Source: an uncultured Acidobacteriia bacterium
Lineage (GTDB): Bacteria; Acidobacteriota; Terriglobia; Bryobacterales; Bryobacteraceae
Length of the DNA stretch: 39,975 nt
Assembly: GCA_903907865.1 (NCBI GenBank)
Contig: CAIVPR010000181.1
Span: forward strand, 1-39,975
Reading direction: 5' to 3'
Positions within the stretch are counted from its first letter, which is position 1, and each line of letters begins with the position of its first letter. Both the position numbers and the translations under genes were made by a program. The notes under the pieces were generated by a model. It was not told where the DNA came from and ran no database searches. It saw only the letters and a list, made by a program, of their open reading frames with translations. This document shows, in pieces, positions 15,706 to 25,048 of the stretch.

Positions 15706-16205
15706 TAATTGGTCCGGAAATTGATGAACTGGAGGTCGACCTCGAAGTCGGACTTGCGCAAGATCGCGATCGCCTGCTGCAGAGTGTCGCGGTCCTTGCC
15801 CGCCACACGCACCAAATCGCCGTTGATGGAAGCTTGGACCTTAAGCTTGCTGTCCTTAAGGGCCTTCACGATCTCTTTGCCCTTCTCGGTCGAAAGACCG
15901 GAAATCAACGTGATCTCCTGTTTGACCGTCGACCCTGCGGCCGTCGTGATGGTGCCGTACGTTAGATTCCGGATCGGCACGTTACGCTTGACCAGCTTCT
16001 GGTTCAGGATTTCGATCACGGCGTTCAGCTTAAACTCGTCGGAACTCTGAAGCGTGAGCTTCTTCTCCTTCTCGTTGAGTTCGATGGTCGACTTGCTGTT
16101 CTTCAAGTCGTAGCGGGTAATAATCTCCTTGCGGGCCTGGTCGATGGCATTGCTGACCTCCGGCATCTCGATCTGGGAAACGACGTCAAAACTGTTGTCG
16201 GGCAT
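15705..16205 (-). CDS. yajQ: YajQ family nucleotide-binding protein
   Basis: A 166-residue protein, full length for the family. It starts MPDNSFDVVSQIEMPEVSNA and contains EIITRYDLKNSKSTIELNEK, KRNVPIRNLTYGTITTAAGS, and a C-terminal DFEVDLQFINFR. YajQ proteins have two ferredoxin-like domains and bind RNA/nucleotides; some orthologues bind cyclic di-GMP and act as cofactors for a LysR regulator. It leads the pair with the alpha/beta hydrolase. A TAAACT hexamer 8 bases upstream suggests a leaderless start. Confidence 0.95.
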   Translation of the reverse strand: MPDNSFDVVSQIEMPEVSNAIDQARKEIITRYDLKNSKSTIELNEKEKKLTLQSSDEFKLNAVIEILNQKLVKRNVPIRNLTYGTITTAAGSTVKQEITLISGLSTEKGKEIVKALKDSKLKVQASINGDLVRVAGKDRDTLQQAIAILRKSDFEVDLQFINFRTN

Positions 16206-16213
16206 TCACTGAT

Positions 16214-16219
16214 AGTTTA
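16214..16219 (-). promoter_or_regulatory. TAAACT -10-like hexamer before yajQ
   Basis: On the minus strand TAAACT ends 8 bases before the yajQ ATG at 16205; no Shine-Dalgarno is visible. Confidence 0.38.
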
Positions 16220-16264
16220 CAGAACCCGTTGGCAGAATCGTTACGGAACCCTTGGCGTGGGCAA

Positions 16265-17011
16265 TTACAACCGGTTAATCAACGCCGCCACATACCCCGC
16301 CCCGAACCCGTTATCAATATTCACCACCGTCACATTGCTGGAGCAACTGTTCAGCATCCCAAGCAGGGCCGCGAGCCCATGGAAGCTCGCCCCGTACCCT
16401 ACGCTCGTCGGCACCGCGATCACCGGGGCCGACACCATCCCGCCCACCGCGCTCGGCAGCGCGCCCTCCATCCCGGCGCAACAAATCACCACCCGCGCCG
16501 CCGTCAGCCGCACCCGGTTCTGAAGCAGCCTGTGGATGCCCGCCACACCGACATCATGGATCGAATCCACCTCGTTGCCCATCGTCTCCGCCGTGACCTG
16601 CGCCTCCTCGGCCACCGGAATGTCGCTTGTCCCCGCGCAAACCACCGCGATCTTCCCCTTGCCGGTGATCGTGCGGTTGCGCCAGAAGCGGATCGCACCG
16701 GACATCGGGAAATACTCCGCGCCGGGCAATTCGCGCTGCACCTGCTCGGCCATGGCCGGAGTTGTCCGCGTGATCAGCACGTTGTCGGACCGCTCCAGCA
16801 GCCGCCCCGCGATGGCCACCACTTGGTCCGACGTCTTCCCCAACCCGAACACCACCTCCGGCATGCCGTGGCGCAGAGCCCGGTGGTGGTCCACCTTGGC
16901 GAATCCCAAGTCCTCGAAGGGCAGGTGGCGAACCCGCTCCAACGCGGCGTCGACATCGGTCGACCCGTTCCGCACACCTTCCAACAACTCCCTCAACTGG
17001 TCTTCGGACAT
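16265..17011 (-). CDS. larB: nickel-pincer cofactor biosynthesis protein LarB
   Basis: A 248-residue protein of the LarB/AIR-carboxylase-like family. The N-terminal helical part ([19 protein letters not shown] ... [20 protein letters not shown]) is typical, followed by the PurE-like domain with [58 protein letters not shown] and [20 protein letters not shown]. LarB carboxylates nicotinic acid adenine dinucleotide, the first step to the nickel-pincer nucleotide of lactate racemase-type enzymes. LarC and LarE are not nearby. AAGGA sits 4 bases before the ATG. Confidence 0.94.
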   Translation of the reverse strand: MSEDQLRELLEGVRNGSTDVDAALERVRHLPFEDLGFAKVDHHRALRHGMPEVVFGLGKTSDQVVAIAGRLLERSDNVLITRTTPAMAEQVQRELPGAEYFPMSGAIRFWRNRTITGKGKIAVVCAGTSDIPVAEEAQVTAETMGNEVDSIHDVGVAGIHRLLQNRVRLTAARVVICCAGMEGALPSAVGGMVSAPVIAVPTSVGYGASFHGLAALLGMLNSCSSNVTVVNIDNGFGAGYVAALINRL

Positions 17012-17019
17012 ATTTTCCT

Positions 17020-17466
17020 TTAGAACGAAACCGCGCTACCCAGAACCACGCCATGTTTGGCCGCGTCGCCGCCGTTGATTTCCAGCACGAATCGCGCTGC
17101 CACCCGTCCGCCGTAGGTCGGGCACTTCCCAGACTCGCCCAGGCACGGCGCGGCATTCTCCACCAGTTCGACTACCTTGTGGTTGGAACCGATGAAAACA
17201 ATGTCGAGCGGCAGATTCACGTTGTGCATCCAGAACGGCATCGCCTGCGGCTGCTGGTAGACGAAGAGCATCCCCTCGTCGTGGCCCAGCTTGGTGCGGT
17301 ACATCATGCCGATCTGCTGCTGCACTGGGGTGTTCAGCAGTTCGGCGCGGACCTCGAAGCCGTCCGGCAGGTGGATCCGGGCAAGCGCCTCGTTCTTCGA
17401 TGTTTGCTCGCTCCCGCACCCGGCCAGGACCAAAATGAACGACACCGCAACGCAGACTCTACGCAT
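17020..17466 (-). CDS. DUF192 domain lipoprotein
   Basis: A 148-residue protein. [20 protein letters not shown] is a lipoprotein signal with lipobox LAGC (Cys17). The DUF192 domain follows: [53 protein letters not shown] and [16 protein letters not shown]. The family is a small beta-barrel of unknown function, widespread near cell-envelope genes. It ends 8 bases before larB on the same strand and is probably co-transcribed with it. It is divergent from ubiA, with 22 bases between the two start codons. An alternative start lies at 17490. Confidence 0.85.
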   Translation of the reverse strand: MRRVCVAVSFILVLAGCGSEQTSKNEALARIHLPDGFEVRAELLNTPVQQQIGMMYRTKLGHDEGMLFVYQQPQAMPFWMHNVNLPLDIVFIGSNHKVVELVENAAPCLGESGKCPTYGGRVAARFVLEINGGDAAKHGVVLGSAVSF

Positions 17467-17474
17467 CCGATAAA

Positions 17475-17480
17475 ATGGTA
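17475..17480 (-). promoter_or_regulatory. TACCAT -10-like hexamer before the DUF192 gene
   Basis: On the minus strand TACCAT ends 8 bases before the ATG at 17466. The same few bases hold, on the plus strand, TAAAAT (17471-17476) for the divergent ubiA gene 12 bases downstream. Confidence 0.3.
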
Positions 17481-17488
17481 GCGTCCCC

Positions 17489-18373
17489 ATGTTCTTGAAG
17501 CGGTTAAGACTAACGTTGGAAATGATCCGCTTCGAGCACTCCGTCTTCGCGCTGCCCTTCGCGCTGACCGGCGCGCTGCTGGCGTTCCGCGAAGGCGGCA
17601 ACTTCGTCGCGGGCGGAGCGAGGGTGCTGGGGCTGATTGTGCTGGCGATGGTCGGCGCGCGTTCGGCCGCGATGGCCTTCAACCGGCTGGTGGACGCCGA
17701 GATCGACGGACGCAACCCGAGGACCAAGGGCCGCCACATTCCTGCTGGACTTCTGTCGCGCTCGTTCGGCTGGGGTTTTACCGTCGCGTCATCGGCTTTG
17801 TTTTTTCTCGCGGCGTGGCTGCTCAACCCGCTCTGCTTCCAACTGGCCCCGCTGGCGCTCGCGATCGTCTTTTCCTACTCGTTCACCAAGCGCTTCACCC
17901 GCATGTCGCATTTGGTCCTCGGATTCGCGTTGGGAATCGCGCCGGCGGCGGCTTGGATTGCGGTCCGCGGCTCGCTCGACGTCCGGATTCTCCTCCTGAC
18001 CGCCGCCGTGATGTTCTGGACGGCCGGCTTCGACATCATCTATTCCTGCCAGGACTATGAATTCGACCTCGAAAACGGCTTGTTCAGCATTCCCAAAGCC
18101 CTGGGGATTGCCCGTGCGTTGATGGTGGCGCGGCTCCTGCACCTCCTCATGATCGCGTCGCTGCTGCTGCTCGTCCAGCAACTGCAGTTGGGGCCACTAG
18201 CGGTGGCGGGAGTGGTCGCGGTGACGGCCCTGCTCGTCTACGAACACGGACTGGTCAAACCACACGATCTCTCCAAGGTCAACGCGGCATTTTTCACCAT
18301 GAATGGCTGGGTCAGCGTGCTATTCTTCGTCTTCTGGGCGGCTGACATTTTCGTCAACTATCAAAAGCTCTAA
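17489..18373 (+). CDS. ubiA: UbiA-family 4-hydroxybenzoate/menaquinone-pathway prenyltransferase
   Basis: A 294-residue integral-membrane prenyltransferase with about eight helices. Both Asp-rich substrate motifs are present: NRLVDAEIDGRNPRTKGR (first NxxxD motif) and QDYEFDLENGLFSIP (second, DxxxD). It also has IRFEHSVFALPFAL at the start. Because mqnE follows 14 bases later, this is most likely the prenyltransferase of the futalosine route to menaquinone (MqnP-like) and not a ubiquinone enzyme. It heads a plus-strand operon. TAAAAT lies 12 bases upstream of the ATG. Confidence 0.9.
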   Translation: MFLKRLRLTLEMIRFEHSVFALPFALTGALLAFREGGNFVAGGARVLGLIVLAMVGARSAAMAFNRLVDAEIDGRNPRTKGRHIPAGLLSRSFGWGFTVASSALFFLAAWLLNPLCFQLAPLALAIVFSYSFTKRFTRMSHLVLGFALGIAPAAAWIAVRGSLDVRILLLTAAVMFWTAGFDIIYSCQDYEFDLENGLFSIPKALGIARALMVARLLHLLMIASLLLLVQQLQLGPLAVAGVVAVTALLVYEHGLVKPHDLSKVNAAFFTMNGWVSVLFFVFWAADIFVNYQKL

Positions 18374-18387
18374 CCTCCACAAACGCC

Positions 18388-19506
18388 ATGATCCCCAATT
18401 TTGAAGACCGCCGTCTGCTGCCGATCCTCGACAAGGTGGAGGCCGGCATGCGGCTTTCCTACGAGGACGGCCTCGACCTCTACCGGTCTGGCGACATCCT
18501 CGGCATCGGCCACATGGCGAACATCGTGCGCGAACGGATGCACGGCGACGTCACCTATTTCAACGTTAACCGCCACATCAACCCGACCGACGTCTGCGTC
18601 GCCAGTTGCCGCCTCTGCGCGTTCGGCAAGCAGCGCCGCGACCCGAATTCCTACACCATGAGCTTGGAACAGGTCTGGGAGACAGCCGGCAAGGGCTGGA
18701 AAGAGGCGATCACCGAGTTCCACATCGTCGGCGGCCTTCACCCGGAACTGAATCTGGACTGGTTCTGCCAGATGCTGCGCGGCCTGAAGGAGCGCTATCC
18801 GCAGATCCACCTGAAGGCGTTCACGATGGTGGAGATCGGCTATTTCGCCCGCCGCGAAAAGATCAGCGTGCGCGAAGTGCTAGTGCGGCTGGGCGAGGCG
18901 GGCATGGATTCCCTGCCCGGCGGCGGAGCGGAGGTGTTTTCCGACCGCGTCCGGCGCATCATTTGCGACCACAAGCTGACCGGCGACGAGTGGCTCGAAA
19001 CTGCCCGCACCGCCCACGAACTCGGGCTGCACTCCAACTGCACCATGCTCTACGGGCACATCGAGAATGAGGAAGACCGCGTCGACCACCTGGTCCGGCT
19101 GCGCGCGCTGCAGGACGAGACCAAGGGTTTCCAGACCTTCATCCCGCTGGCCTTCCACCCGGAGAACACGGCGCTTTCGCACATCCCGAAGACGACCGGC
19201 TTCGACGACCTGAAGAACATCGCCGTCGCCCGCCTGATGCTGGACAACATCCCGCACATCAAGGCCTATTGGGTGATGATGTCGCCGGCGGTGGCGCAGA
19301 TCGCGTTGCGCTTCGGGGCTGACGACATCGACGGCACGGTGGTGGAGGAGAAGATCTACCACGAGGCAGGCTCGACGGTGACGCAGTCGTTGCGGCGGAC
19401 GGACCTGCTGCGGTTGATCCGGTTGGCCGGGCGGACGCCGTTCGAGCGCGACACCCTGTACCGGCCCGTGCAGCGGACGGAATCGGCCTTCACGGTCCTG
19501 GTCTAA
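18388..19506 (+). CDS. mqnE: aminofutalosine synthase MqnE (radical SAM)
   Basis: A 372-residue radical-SAM enzyme. The iron-sulfur motif is [10 protein letters not shown] (CxxxCxxC) in [13 protein letters not shown], followed by [50 protein letters not shown] and [20 protein letters not shown], all diagnostic of MqnE. It makes aminofutalosine from 3-[(1-carboxyvinyl)oxy]benzoate and SAM, the branch step of the alternative menaquinone pathway. Its stop overlaps the next gene's ATG (TAATG). The other mqn genes are not in the window. Confidence 0.95.
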   Translation: MIPNFEDRRLLPILDKVEAGMRLSYEDGLDLYRSGDILGIGHMANIVRERMHGDVTYFNVNRHINPTDVCVASCRLCAFGKQRRDPNSYTMSLEQVWETAGKGWKEAITEFHIVGGLHPELNLDWFCQMLRGLKERYPQIHLKAFTMVEIGYFARREKISVREVLVRLGEAGMDSLPGGGAEVFSDRVRRIICDHKLTGDEWLETARTAHELGLHSNCTMLYGHIENEEDRVDHLVRLRALQDETKGFQTFIPLAFHPENTALSHIPKTTGFDDLKNIAVARLMLDNIPHIKAYWVMMSPAVAQIALRFGADDIDGTVVEEKIYHEAGSTVTQSLRRTDLLRLIRLAGRTPFERDTLYRPVQRTESAFTVLV

Positions 19507-20426
19507 TGGCTGCGGTTTTCCCCGACGCGGTCCAGCGCGTTCTCGCCAGAATGGCCTCCATGGACGACGGCGACGCGTCGATTGAAGGCGGTCGGCGGCG
19601 GTTGCGCAAGGTCTCCACGATGTCGGGACCCCCGGTATCGCTGTTTGAAGTTCGCGACTTGGAACTGGGCGGCGTTCCCGCGCGCTTGTACCGCCCGAGT
19701 GCCGGGATTCTGCCAGTGCTGGTGTACTTCCACGGCGGCTGGTTCTGCCTGGGCGATCTGGAAACCCATGATTCGGCTTTACGGCAAGTTGCGGTGGAGG
19801 CCGGCTGCGTGGTGGTGGCCGTCGATTACCGGTTGGCACCAGAGCACCCGTTCCCCGCCGGTCCCGATGATTGTTTCGTAGCGACCCGCGACGTTTTCCA
19901 ACGCGCAACGGAACTGGATCTTGACCCAACCCGCATCGCCGTCGGGGGCGACAGCGCGGGCGGCGCCTTGGCCGCCGTGGTCGCGCGCAAATGGCGCGAC
20001 GAGGGGCTGCCTGCGTTGCAAGCGCAGATCCTGATTTACCCGGTTGCCGACGTTTCATTCGATACCGATTCCTGGCACCGGTTCGCCGAAGGCCCCGTCG
20101 TCACTGTGGATCGCGCCGCCGTGGCATGGGACCGCTACCTCCCGGATCCGTCGCTGCGCCACCACCCCGACGCCGCTCCGCTCCGCGCTGGCGATTTTTC
20201 TAACCTCCCTCCGACCTTGGTCATCACCGCCGAGTTCGACGCCCTTCGCGATGAAGGCGAGGCCTACGGACGCGTGCTCTCCGCAGCAGGAGTCGAAGCG
20301 GAAGTGATCCGTTGGCCCGGCATGATCCACGGCTTCCTCCTGATGGCCACCGAGTTTCCCGAGTCGTCGGCCTTGATTTCGCGCTGCGCCGCGGAACTCC
20401 GCAACCGACTCACGCCCGTCCGATAG
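19506..20426 (+). CDS. HSL-family alpha/beta hydrolase (esterase/lipase)
   Basis: A 306-residue esterase of the hormone-sensitive-lipase family. The oxyanion motif is [14 protein letters not shown] (HGGW in place of HGGG). [13 protein letters not shown] is the conserved tail of that block. The nucleophile sits in GGDSAGG. The Asp lies in [12 protein letters not shown] and the His in GMIHGF. A full catalytic triad is therefore present. Its ATG overlaps the mqnE stop (TAATG), giving translational coupling, but no link to menaquinone synthesis is known; co-location may just be operon accretion. Substrate unknown. Confidence 0.87.
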   Translation: MAAVFPDAVQRVLARMASMDDGDASIEGGRRRLRKVSTMSGPPVSLFEVRDLELGGVPARLYRPSAGILPVLVYFHGGWFCLGDLETHDSALRQVAVEAGCVVVAVDYRLAPEHPFPAGPDDCFVATRDVFQRATELDLDPTRIAVGGDSAGGALAAVVARKWRDEGLPALQAQILIYPVADVSFDTDSWHRFAEGPVVTVDRAAVAWDRYLPDPSLRHHPDAAPLRAGDFSNLPPTLVITAEFDALRDEGEAYGRVLSAAGVEAEVIRWPGMIHGFLLMATEFPESSALISRCAAELRNRLTPVR

Positions 20427-20429
20427 AAT
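20424..20429 (+). promoter_or_regulatory. TAGAAT -10-like hexamer before the tannase-family gene
   Basis: TAGAAT ends 6 bases before the ATG at 20436, overlapping the preceding stop. No Shine-Dalgarno is present. Confidence 0.35.
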
Positions 20430-20435
20430 GTCCGC

Positions 20436-22112
20436 ATGAATCGATTGGCCATCGCGGCCGCAACCGTCGTTCTTGTCCGAGCGGCTTTCGCACAAAAGAC
20501 CATCACACCAGCGGATTGCACGCCCGAGAAACTCGGTGCCGGCATCCCGGTTGCCGCCATCAGTCTCCCCGTCTCGGCGGTCACCCTCAACCCGCCCCAA
20601 TGGCACGAAGCGGCCAACGCCAATCCCGCCTATTGCAGTGTGGACGGCTCGATGGCCCCGGTCGACAAGTCCCCCAATGCCCGCGCGATCCGCTTTGGCG
20701 TCGCACTCCCGGCATCTTGGACCCTCCGCGCCGCCCAACTGGGCGGCGGAGGCATGAACGGCGTGATTCCGCCGCTGGCCGGACCCCTTGGACGCGGCGG
20801 CGTCTCCGTTCTCTCGCGCGGCATCGCAACCTACGGTAGCGACTCCGGCCATCAAGCCAGCCCCGGCCGCGGAGGTCCGCCAGCAGACACCGCTTGGGCG
20901 ACAAACGAGGAGGCCATCGCCAACCTCGGCCACATGCAGCTCAAGAAGACGCACGACGCGGCCTTCGTCCTCATCGAGCGCGCCTACGGAACCCGTCCGC
21001 GCTTCAACTATTTCTTCGGGACCTCCCAGGGAGGCCGCGAGGCGCTCACGGTGGCGCAGCGTTATCCGGCCGACTATGACGGCATCGCCGCCGAGGTTCC
21101 CATCGTCAGTTTCTCCTCCCTGATGCTGGCGCCGGAGGTGATCCGCATCCAAGAGAAGCCCATCGCGAACTGGGTGACACCCGCCAAGACCAACGCCATC
21201 CGGGCTGAATTCATGCGCCAGTGCGACCAACTGGACGGCCTCGCCGACGGCATCATCAACAACTACATGGCCTGCCGCGCGATCTTCGATGTAAAGCAGG
21301 GTGCCAAGGGCCGCGATCCGTGGGCCGCCAAGCGGTGCCCCAACAACATCGACCCCAATCCGCAGGACACGTCCGCCGCCGCCTGCCTCACAAATGGCCA
21401 GATTTCTACCTTGCAGATGGTCTACTCGCCCTACGAATTCGCCACGCCGCTTGCGAACGGCGTGAAATCGTTCGGAATGTGGTTCCCGACGACTGACCCT
21501 TCCGGCAGCGGCCTCATCCTTCCCGCAAGATTCAGAGGCCAGGAAGGGGCGGCTCCCGATGCTCCCTTGCACTCCCATCTCGGAGCCCTTGGAGTGACCG
21601 GATTCCTGATGAAGGACCCCGGTGCCAACCCGCTGGACTACGTTGAAGGCGGCCCGCTCAACAAGCGCCGCGTGGAGCTTTCGCAAATCCTCGATTCCAC
21701 GAACCCGGACCTTTCAGCTTTCCGCAAGCGTGGCGGCAAGTTGATTGTCGTAATCGGGACCGACGACACACTCGCCTCCCCGGGCGCGCAGATCGCCTAC
21801 TACCAGTCCGTACTCGACAAGATGGGGCGCGAGGCTGTCGACACCTTCGCCCGGTTCTTCGTGCTTCCCCAGACCAACCACGGCCTGATGGGGCGCACTC
21901 ACACGCCGGAGGGCCAGCCTCAGCCCATCCCGAGTACCTACGACCGCTTCGGCTTGATCACGGCTTGGGTCGAGAACAACCAGGCCCCCGGCAAGTCCGT
22001 GCCCGTCACCGCCGGGGAACGCGGCCTGCCGATGTGTTCCTACCCCGATTACCCGAAGTACGCGAAAGGTCCGGTCGGCGACGCCGCGTCATATTCCTGC
22101 GCGGCCAAGTAG
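20436..22112 (+). CDS. tannase/feruloyl esterase family hydrolase
   Basis: A 558-residue secreted enzyme with signal [19 protein letters not shown]. Nucleophile Ser is in [12 protein letters not shown] (near residue 197), acid Asp in [12 protein letters not shown] and His in NHGLMG. The calcium-binding lid region [18 protein letters not shown], flanked by the paired cysteines that hold the triad in this family, is intact. Family members hydrolyse gallate, ferulate or terephthalate-type aromatic esters, so plant-polyphenol breakdown outside the cytoplasm is likely. It follows the HSL esterase by 9 bases, but TAGAAT just upstream may give it its own start. Confidence 0.9.
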   Translation: MNRLAIAAATVVLVRAAFAQKTITPADCTPEKLGAGIPVAAISLPVSAVTLNPPQWHEAANANPAYCSVDGSMAPVDKSPNARAIRFGVALPASWTLRAAQLGGGGMNGVIPPLAGPLGRGGVSVLSRGIATYGSDSGHQASPGRGGPPADTAWATNEEAIANLGHMQLKKTHDAAFVLIERAYGTRPRFNYFFGTSQGGREALTVAQRYPADYDGIAAEVPIVSFSSLMLAPEVIRIQEKPIANWVTPAKTNAIRAEFMRQCDQLDGLADGIINNYMACRAIFDVKQGAKGRDPWAAKRCPNNIDPNPQDTSAAACLTNGQISTLQMVYSPYEFATPLANGVKSFGMWFPTTDPSGSGLILPARFRGQEGAAPDAPLHSHLGALGVTGFLMKDPGANPLDYVEGGPLNKRRVELSQILDSTNPDLSAFRKRGGKLIVVIGTDDTLASPGAQIAYYQSVLDKMGREAVDTFARFFVLPQTNHGLMGRTHTPEGQPQPIPSTYDRFGLITAWVENNQAPGKSVPVTAGERGLPMCSYPDYPKYAKGPVGDAASYSCAAK

Positions 22113-22146
22113 CCGCACATTATTTCCCTTTTGGCGGCGTGGACCC

Positions 22147-22174
22147 TAAAGTTTGGACGCCACCCAGCCGATGG
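22147..22174 (+). promoter_or_regulatory. sigma-28 (FliA)-like promoter before the chemotaxis receptor
   Basis: TAAAGTTT (22147-22154) is an exact -35 of the flagellar/chemotaxis sigma factor. It is followed, after 12 bases (11 is usual), by GCCGATGG (22167-22174), 6 of 8 matching GCCGATAA. The start would fall at about 22181, practically on the start codon, so this competes with a Shine-Dalgarno reading of the same bases. Confidence 0.45.
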
Positions 22175-22183
22175 AAGGGCATG

Positions 22184-24073
22184 ATGGCGATTGACCTCCG
22201 ACAACTGCGTCGACTGAGTTTGGGCCAACGGCTGGGACTCATTGGATTCTTCGTTTTCTTCACCGTGGGCTGGGCTCTCTTCCATTCCGTGACCAAGGGC
22301 TTCTCCAAGGACATTGCTTCGGCAATCTTGGAGCAGCATGGCAATCTTTACCAGCGCCCGTTGGAGGATCTGTTGCAGGCCCTCCAGATGCACCAGTTGG
22401 AGGCACGCAGGTGCAAGCCGCCCTTGGCGTGCGAGGCTGCCGCGCAGGCCGATCTCGCATCGGCTGAGCGCGCCATCGATTCAGCGTTGGTCCAGTTCCA
22501 TGGAGTGGACACCCAGTACCGCGACGAACTGCAGTTTACGGCGGCAAAACTATCTGGAGGCAAGCGGGACCATCTGCGCCCAGCGACGCTCCGCTTGGAA
22601 TGGGAGGCGCTCAAGCGTTCGTATGCCAGTCAATCCCAGTCGGATTCCGACGCCGCCCACCAACACCTCATTGCCGACCTTCGCGACCTGATCAAGCATG
22701 TTGGCGATACGTCCGGTCTGATCCTGGACCCCGATTTGGACAGTTACTACATCGTCGACATGACCATCGGAGCACTGCCTCAAACTCAAGACCGCTTGGC
22801 AGCCATCGAATCGATGGGACAGGACGCAACCAAGGGCTTGCCCGATTCCCTTCGCCTACGCTTGGCCATCGAGGGTGCAAAACTCCGGGAATCGGACTTG
22901 GACCATATTCAGTCGGACGTGCAGACGGCCTTGGCCGGAGATTCCGACTACTACGGTACCAGCGAAACCCTGCAGGCGAATCTTCCCAACCCGGCGAAGG
23001 TGTATGCGCAGCGCGCGAACGACTTGGTCGGTTTTATCCAGAACTCCACTCAGCCGACCGATCCGAAAGATCCGGAGGCCCTTGCGCAGGTTCTCGGAGT
23101 CGCCACCACCGCGGAGGCCGCGCGAAGCGCAAGTTTCCGGCTGTGGCAGATCAGTTCCAGGGAACTCGATGTCCTGTTGCGGCACCGCATCGACAGCCTT
23201 GCCTCGGACCGGATGTGGTCGATTCTGTTGACAGCATTTTCGTTGCTGATTTGCGCGGCTGTTGCCACTCTGGTCATCCGCTCCACGACCAAGGTATTAC
23301 ACAATGCCGCAGTGCAACTCAGGCTCGAGAGTGGCAGAATTCAAGGCGCAGCCGGCCAGATGTCCTCTGCCGCGCATGACTTGGCTTCCGGCGCGTCGGA
23401 GCAGGCGGCGTCGGTCGAGGAAACTGCGACAGCCAGCTCGCGTCTGGACGAAATCTCGAAGAGAAATACTGAGAGCGCCTCGGCTGCGGCCACCTTGGTC
23501 GCGGGTTCCTTGTCGGACTTCGAGATCGCCAGCGGATCGTTGAATGAGATGGTAGCGGCCATCGGGGAGATCTCGGCTCAGAGCGAGAAGATCTCGAGCA
23601 TCATGAAGGTGATCAACGAGATTGCCTTCCAGACGAATCTTCTCGCGCTCAACGCAGCTGTCGAGGCTGCCCGCGCCGGTGAAGCGGGCTTGGGATTCGC
23701 TATCGTTGCCGACGAGGTTCGCAACTTGGCACGTCGATGCAGCGAAGCGGCTGAGGGCACGGCAGGAATCGTGGAGGTCTCGATCGCAAAGGCCAACGAC
23801 GGCAGGACCAAGGTTCACCAAGTGGCTTCCGCCATTCAAAACGTAACCCGGGGATCGAGCCAAGCGCTCTCATTGGTCAACCAGGTTAGCGACGGAAGCA
23901 GTAAACAGACGCAAGGCTTCGCGCAGGTCGCGCAGGCGATGTGCTTGATCCGCGAAACAACCCAGAGGACCGCGGCCGTGGCCCAGGAAACGGCTGCCGC
24001 AGTGGGGCAACTCAGCCTCCAGTCCCATACCCTCAACGAGATTGTCGAGGAGGTGATGGTGTTGGTCGGCTGA
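22184..24073 (+). CDS. methyl-accepting chemotaxis protein
   Basis: A 629-residue receptor. The first membrane helix ([17 protein letters not shown]) lies near residue 20. A helical periplasmic sensor of about 330 residues follows, then a second helix ([19 protein letters not shown]) near 350. The cytoplasmic signalling coiled coil has the conserved tip [20 protein letters not shown] near residues 475-495 and [13 protein letters not shown] after it. No convincing HAMP linker and no C-terminal CheR-binding pentapeptide are seen. The start is one of two adjacent ATGs (22181, 22184); GGAAGG at 22173-22178 fits 22184 better. It converges on the kinase gene with 3 bases between. Confidence 0.93.
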   Translation: MAIDLRQLRRLSLGQRLGLIGFFVFFTVGWALFHSVTKGFSKDIASAILEQHGNLYQRPLEDLLQALQMHQLEARRCKPPLACEAAAQADLASAERAIDSALVQFHGVDTQYRDELQFTAAKLSGGKRDHLRPATLRLEWEALKRSYASQSQSDSDAAHQHLIADLRDLIKHVGDTSGLILDPDLDSYYIVDMTIGALPQTQDRLAAIESMGQDATKGLPDSLRLRLAIEGAKLRESDLDHIQSDVQTALAGDSDYYGTSETLQANLPNPAKVYAQRANDLVGFIQNSTQPTDPKDPEALAQVLGVATTAEAARSASFRLWQISSRELDVLLRHRIDSLASDRMWSILLTAFSLLICAAVATLVIRSTTKVLHNAAVQLRLESGRIQGAAGQMSSAAHDLASGASEQAASVEETATASSRLDEISKRNTESASAAATLVAGSLSDFEIASGSLNEMVAAIGEISAQSEKISSIMKVINEIAFQTNLLALNAAVEAARAGEAGLGFAIVADEVRNLARRCSEAAEGTAGIVEVSIAKANDGRTKVHQVASAIQNVTRGSSQALSLVNQVSDGSSKQTQGFAQVAQAMCLIRETTQRTAAVAQETAAAVGQLSLQSHTLNEIVEEVMVLVG

Positions 24074-24076
24074 AGT

Positions 24077-25048
24077 TCAAGAAGCCTTGCGGGAAACCCA
24101 CAGCAGCAAGGCGAAGATCACCACCGGGACCAACGCCAGCAGCACGTAGTTGAGAATGCGCTTGCCCAGCCCGGTCTTCTTCGTCCGCCAATCGTGCAGC
24201 TCGGTCCGCTCCGCCACGCCGACCTGGTCCTGATTCCGAAGGTCCCAGGCGAATTCCCTTGCGTGGGCGTAGCGGTTCTTGGGGTCCCGCTCCATCGCTC
24301 GGTACACGATCTCCTGAAGCTCCGGTGTAATGGCCGGGTCGATCTCCCGCGGCGGCATCGGGTTGTTCAACAACCGCTCGTTCATGGTCGCGAAGGCGTT
24401 CGGTCCCGAGAACGGCACCTTGCCGGTGAGGAGTTCATACAGCATCACGCCCATAGCGTAGATATCAGCCCGACCGTCGCCCCGCTGGCCCTTCACCTGC
24501 TCCGGCGAGATGTAATCCGGCGTCCCCATCACGTTCGAGAGCTTGGCGAAAGTGAGGCGGCGCGAGCCTTCTTGGCCCGCGATGCCGAAATCGATCAGCT
24601 TGATGTGGTCGTCGGCCTCGATCATTATGTTTTCGGGCTTCAAATCGCGGTGGACAACGCCATGCGTGTGGATGTACTCCAGCGCATCGCAAACCCGCGC
24701 CACAATGTTGACCACGCGCTCGACAGGGAGTTTCCGACCGCCCGAAACCTCTTCCCGGAGCAGTTGGCCCTCCACCCACTCCATCACCATGTAGATGCGG
24801 CTGCGCTTGGCGTCCGTGAACACCTTCATGACGCCATGGTGGTCGAGTTTTTGCCCGATGTCCTGCTCCCGCTGGAAGCGGTCGAAAAGAACAGCGTCGG
24901 CTTCCATCTCCGGATGAGGAATCTTGATGGCGACCGCTTTTCCATCCACGGTGTCGGTCGCTTTGTAGATCGAGGCCATCCCGCTGCGGGCGACGAGCTT
25001 TTCGATCAGGTAGTGGTCGAGGGTATCCCCGGCGTGTATTGCGTTCAT
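24077..25048 (-). CDS. membrane-anchored Ser/Thr protein kinase (PknB-like)
   Basis: A 323-residue Hanks-type kinase. VAIK supplies Lys42, REQ the helix-C Glu61, HRDLKPEN the catalytic Asp135 and Asn140, and DFG Asp153. GTPDYISPEQ is the activation-loop end. A single C-terminal helix (ILNYVLLALVPVVIFALLLW) anchors it to the membrane with hardly any outside domain. The glycine loop is odd: LVARSGMASIY replaces the usual LGxGGMGxVY. Its ATG overlaps the phosphatase stop (25045-25048), so the two opposing enzymes are made together. Confidence 0.93.
   Translation of the reverse strand: MNAIHAGDTLDHYLIEKLVARSGMASIYKATDTVDGKAVAIKIPHPEMEADAVLFDRFQREQDIGQKLDHHGVMKVFTDAKRSRIYMVMEWVEGQLLREEVSGGRKLPVERVVNIVARVCDALEYIHTHGVVHRDLKPENIMIEADDHIKLIDFGIAGQEGSRRLTFAKLSNVMGTPDYISPEQVKGQRGDGRADIYAMGVMLYELLTGKVPFSGPNAFATMNERLLNNPMPPREIDPAITPELQEIVYRAMERDPKNRYAHAREFAWDLRNQDQVGVAERTELHDWRTKKTGLGKRILNYVLLALVPVVIFALLLWVSRKAS

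Noticed and set aside
18880-20058. A 392-codon minus-strand frame opposite mqnE and the HSL esterase.
   Set aside because: Arg-rich shadow; both plus-strand genes are complete and overlap by TAATG.
20055-21686. A 543-codon minus-strand frame opposite the tannase-family gene.
   Set aside because: No recognisable motif, while the plus strand encodes a complete secreted esterase with signal peptide and triad.
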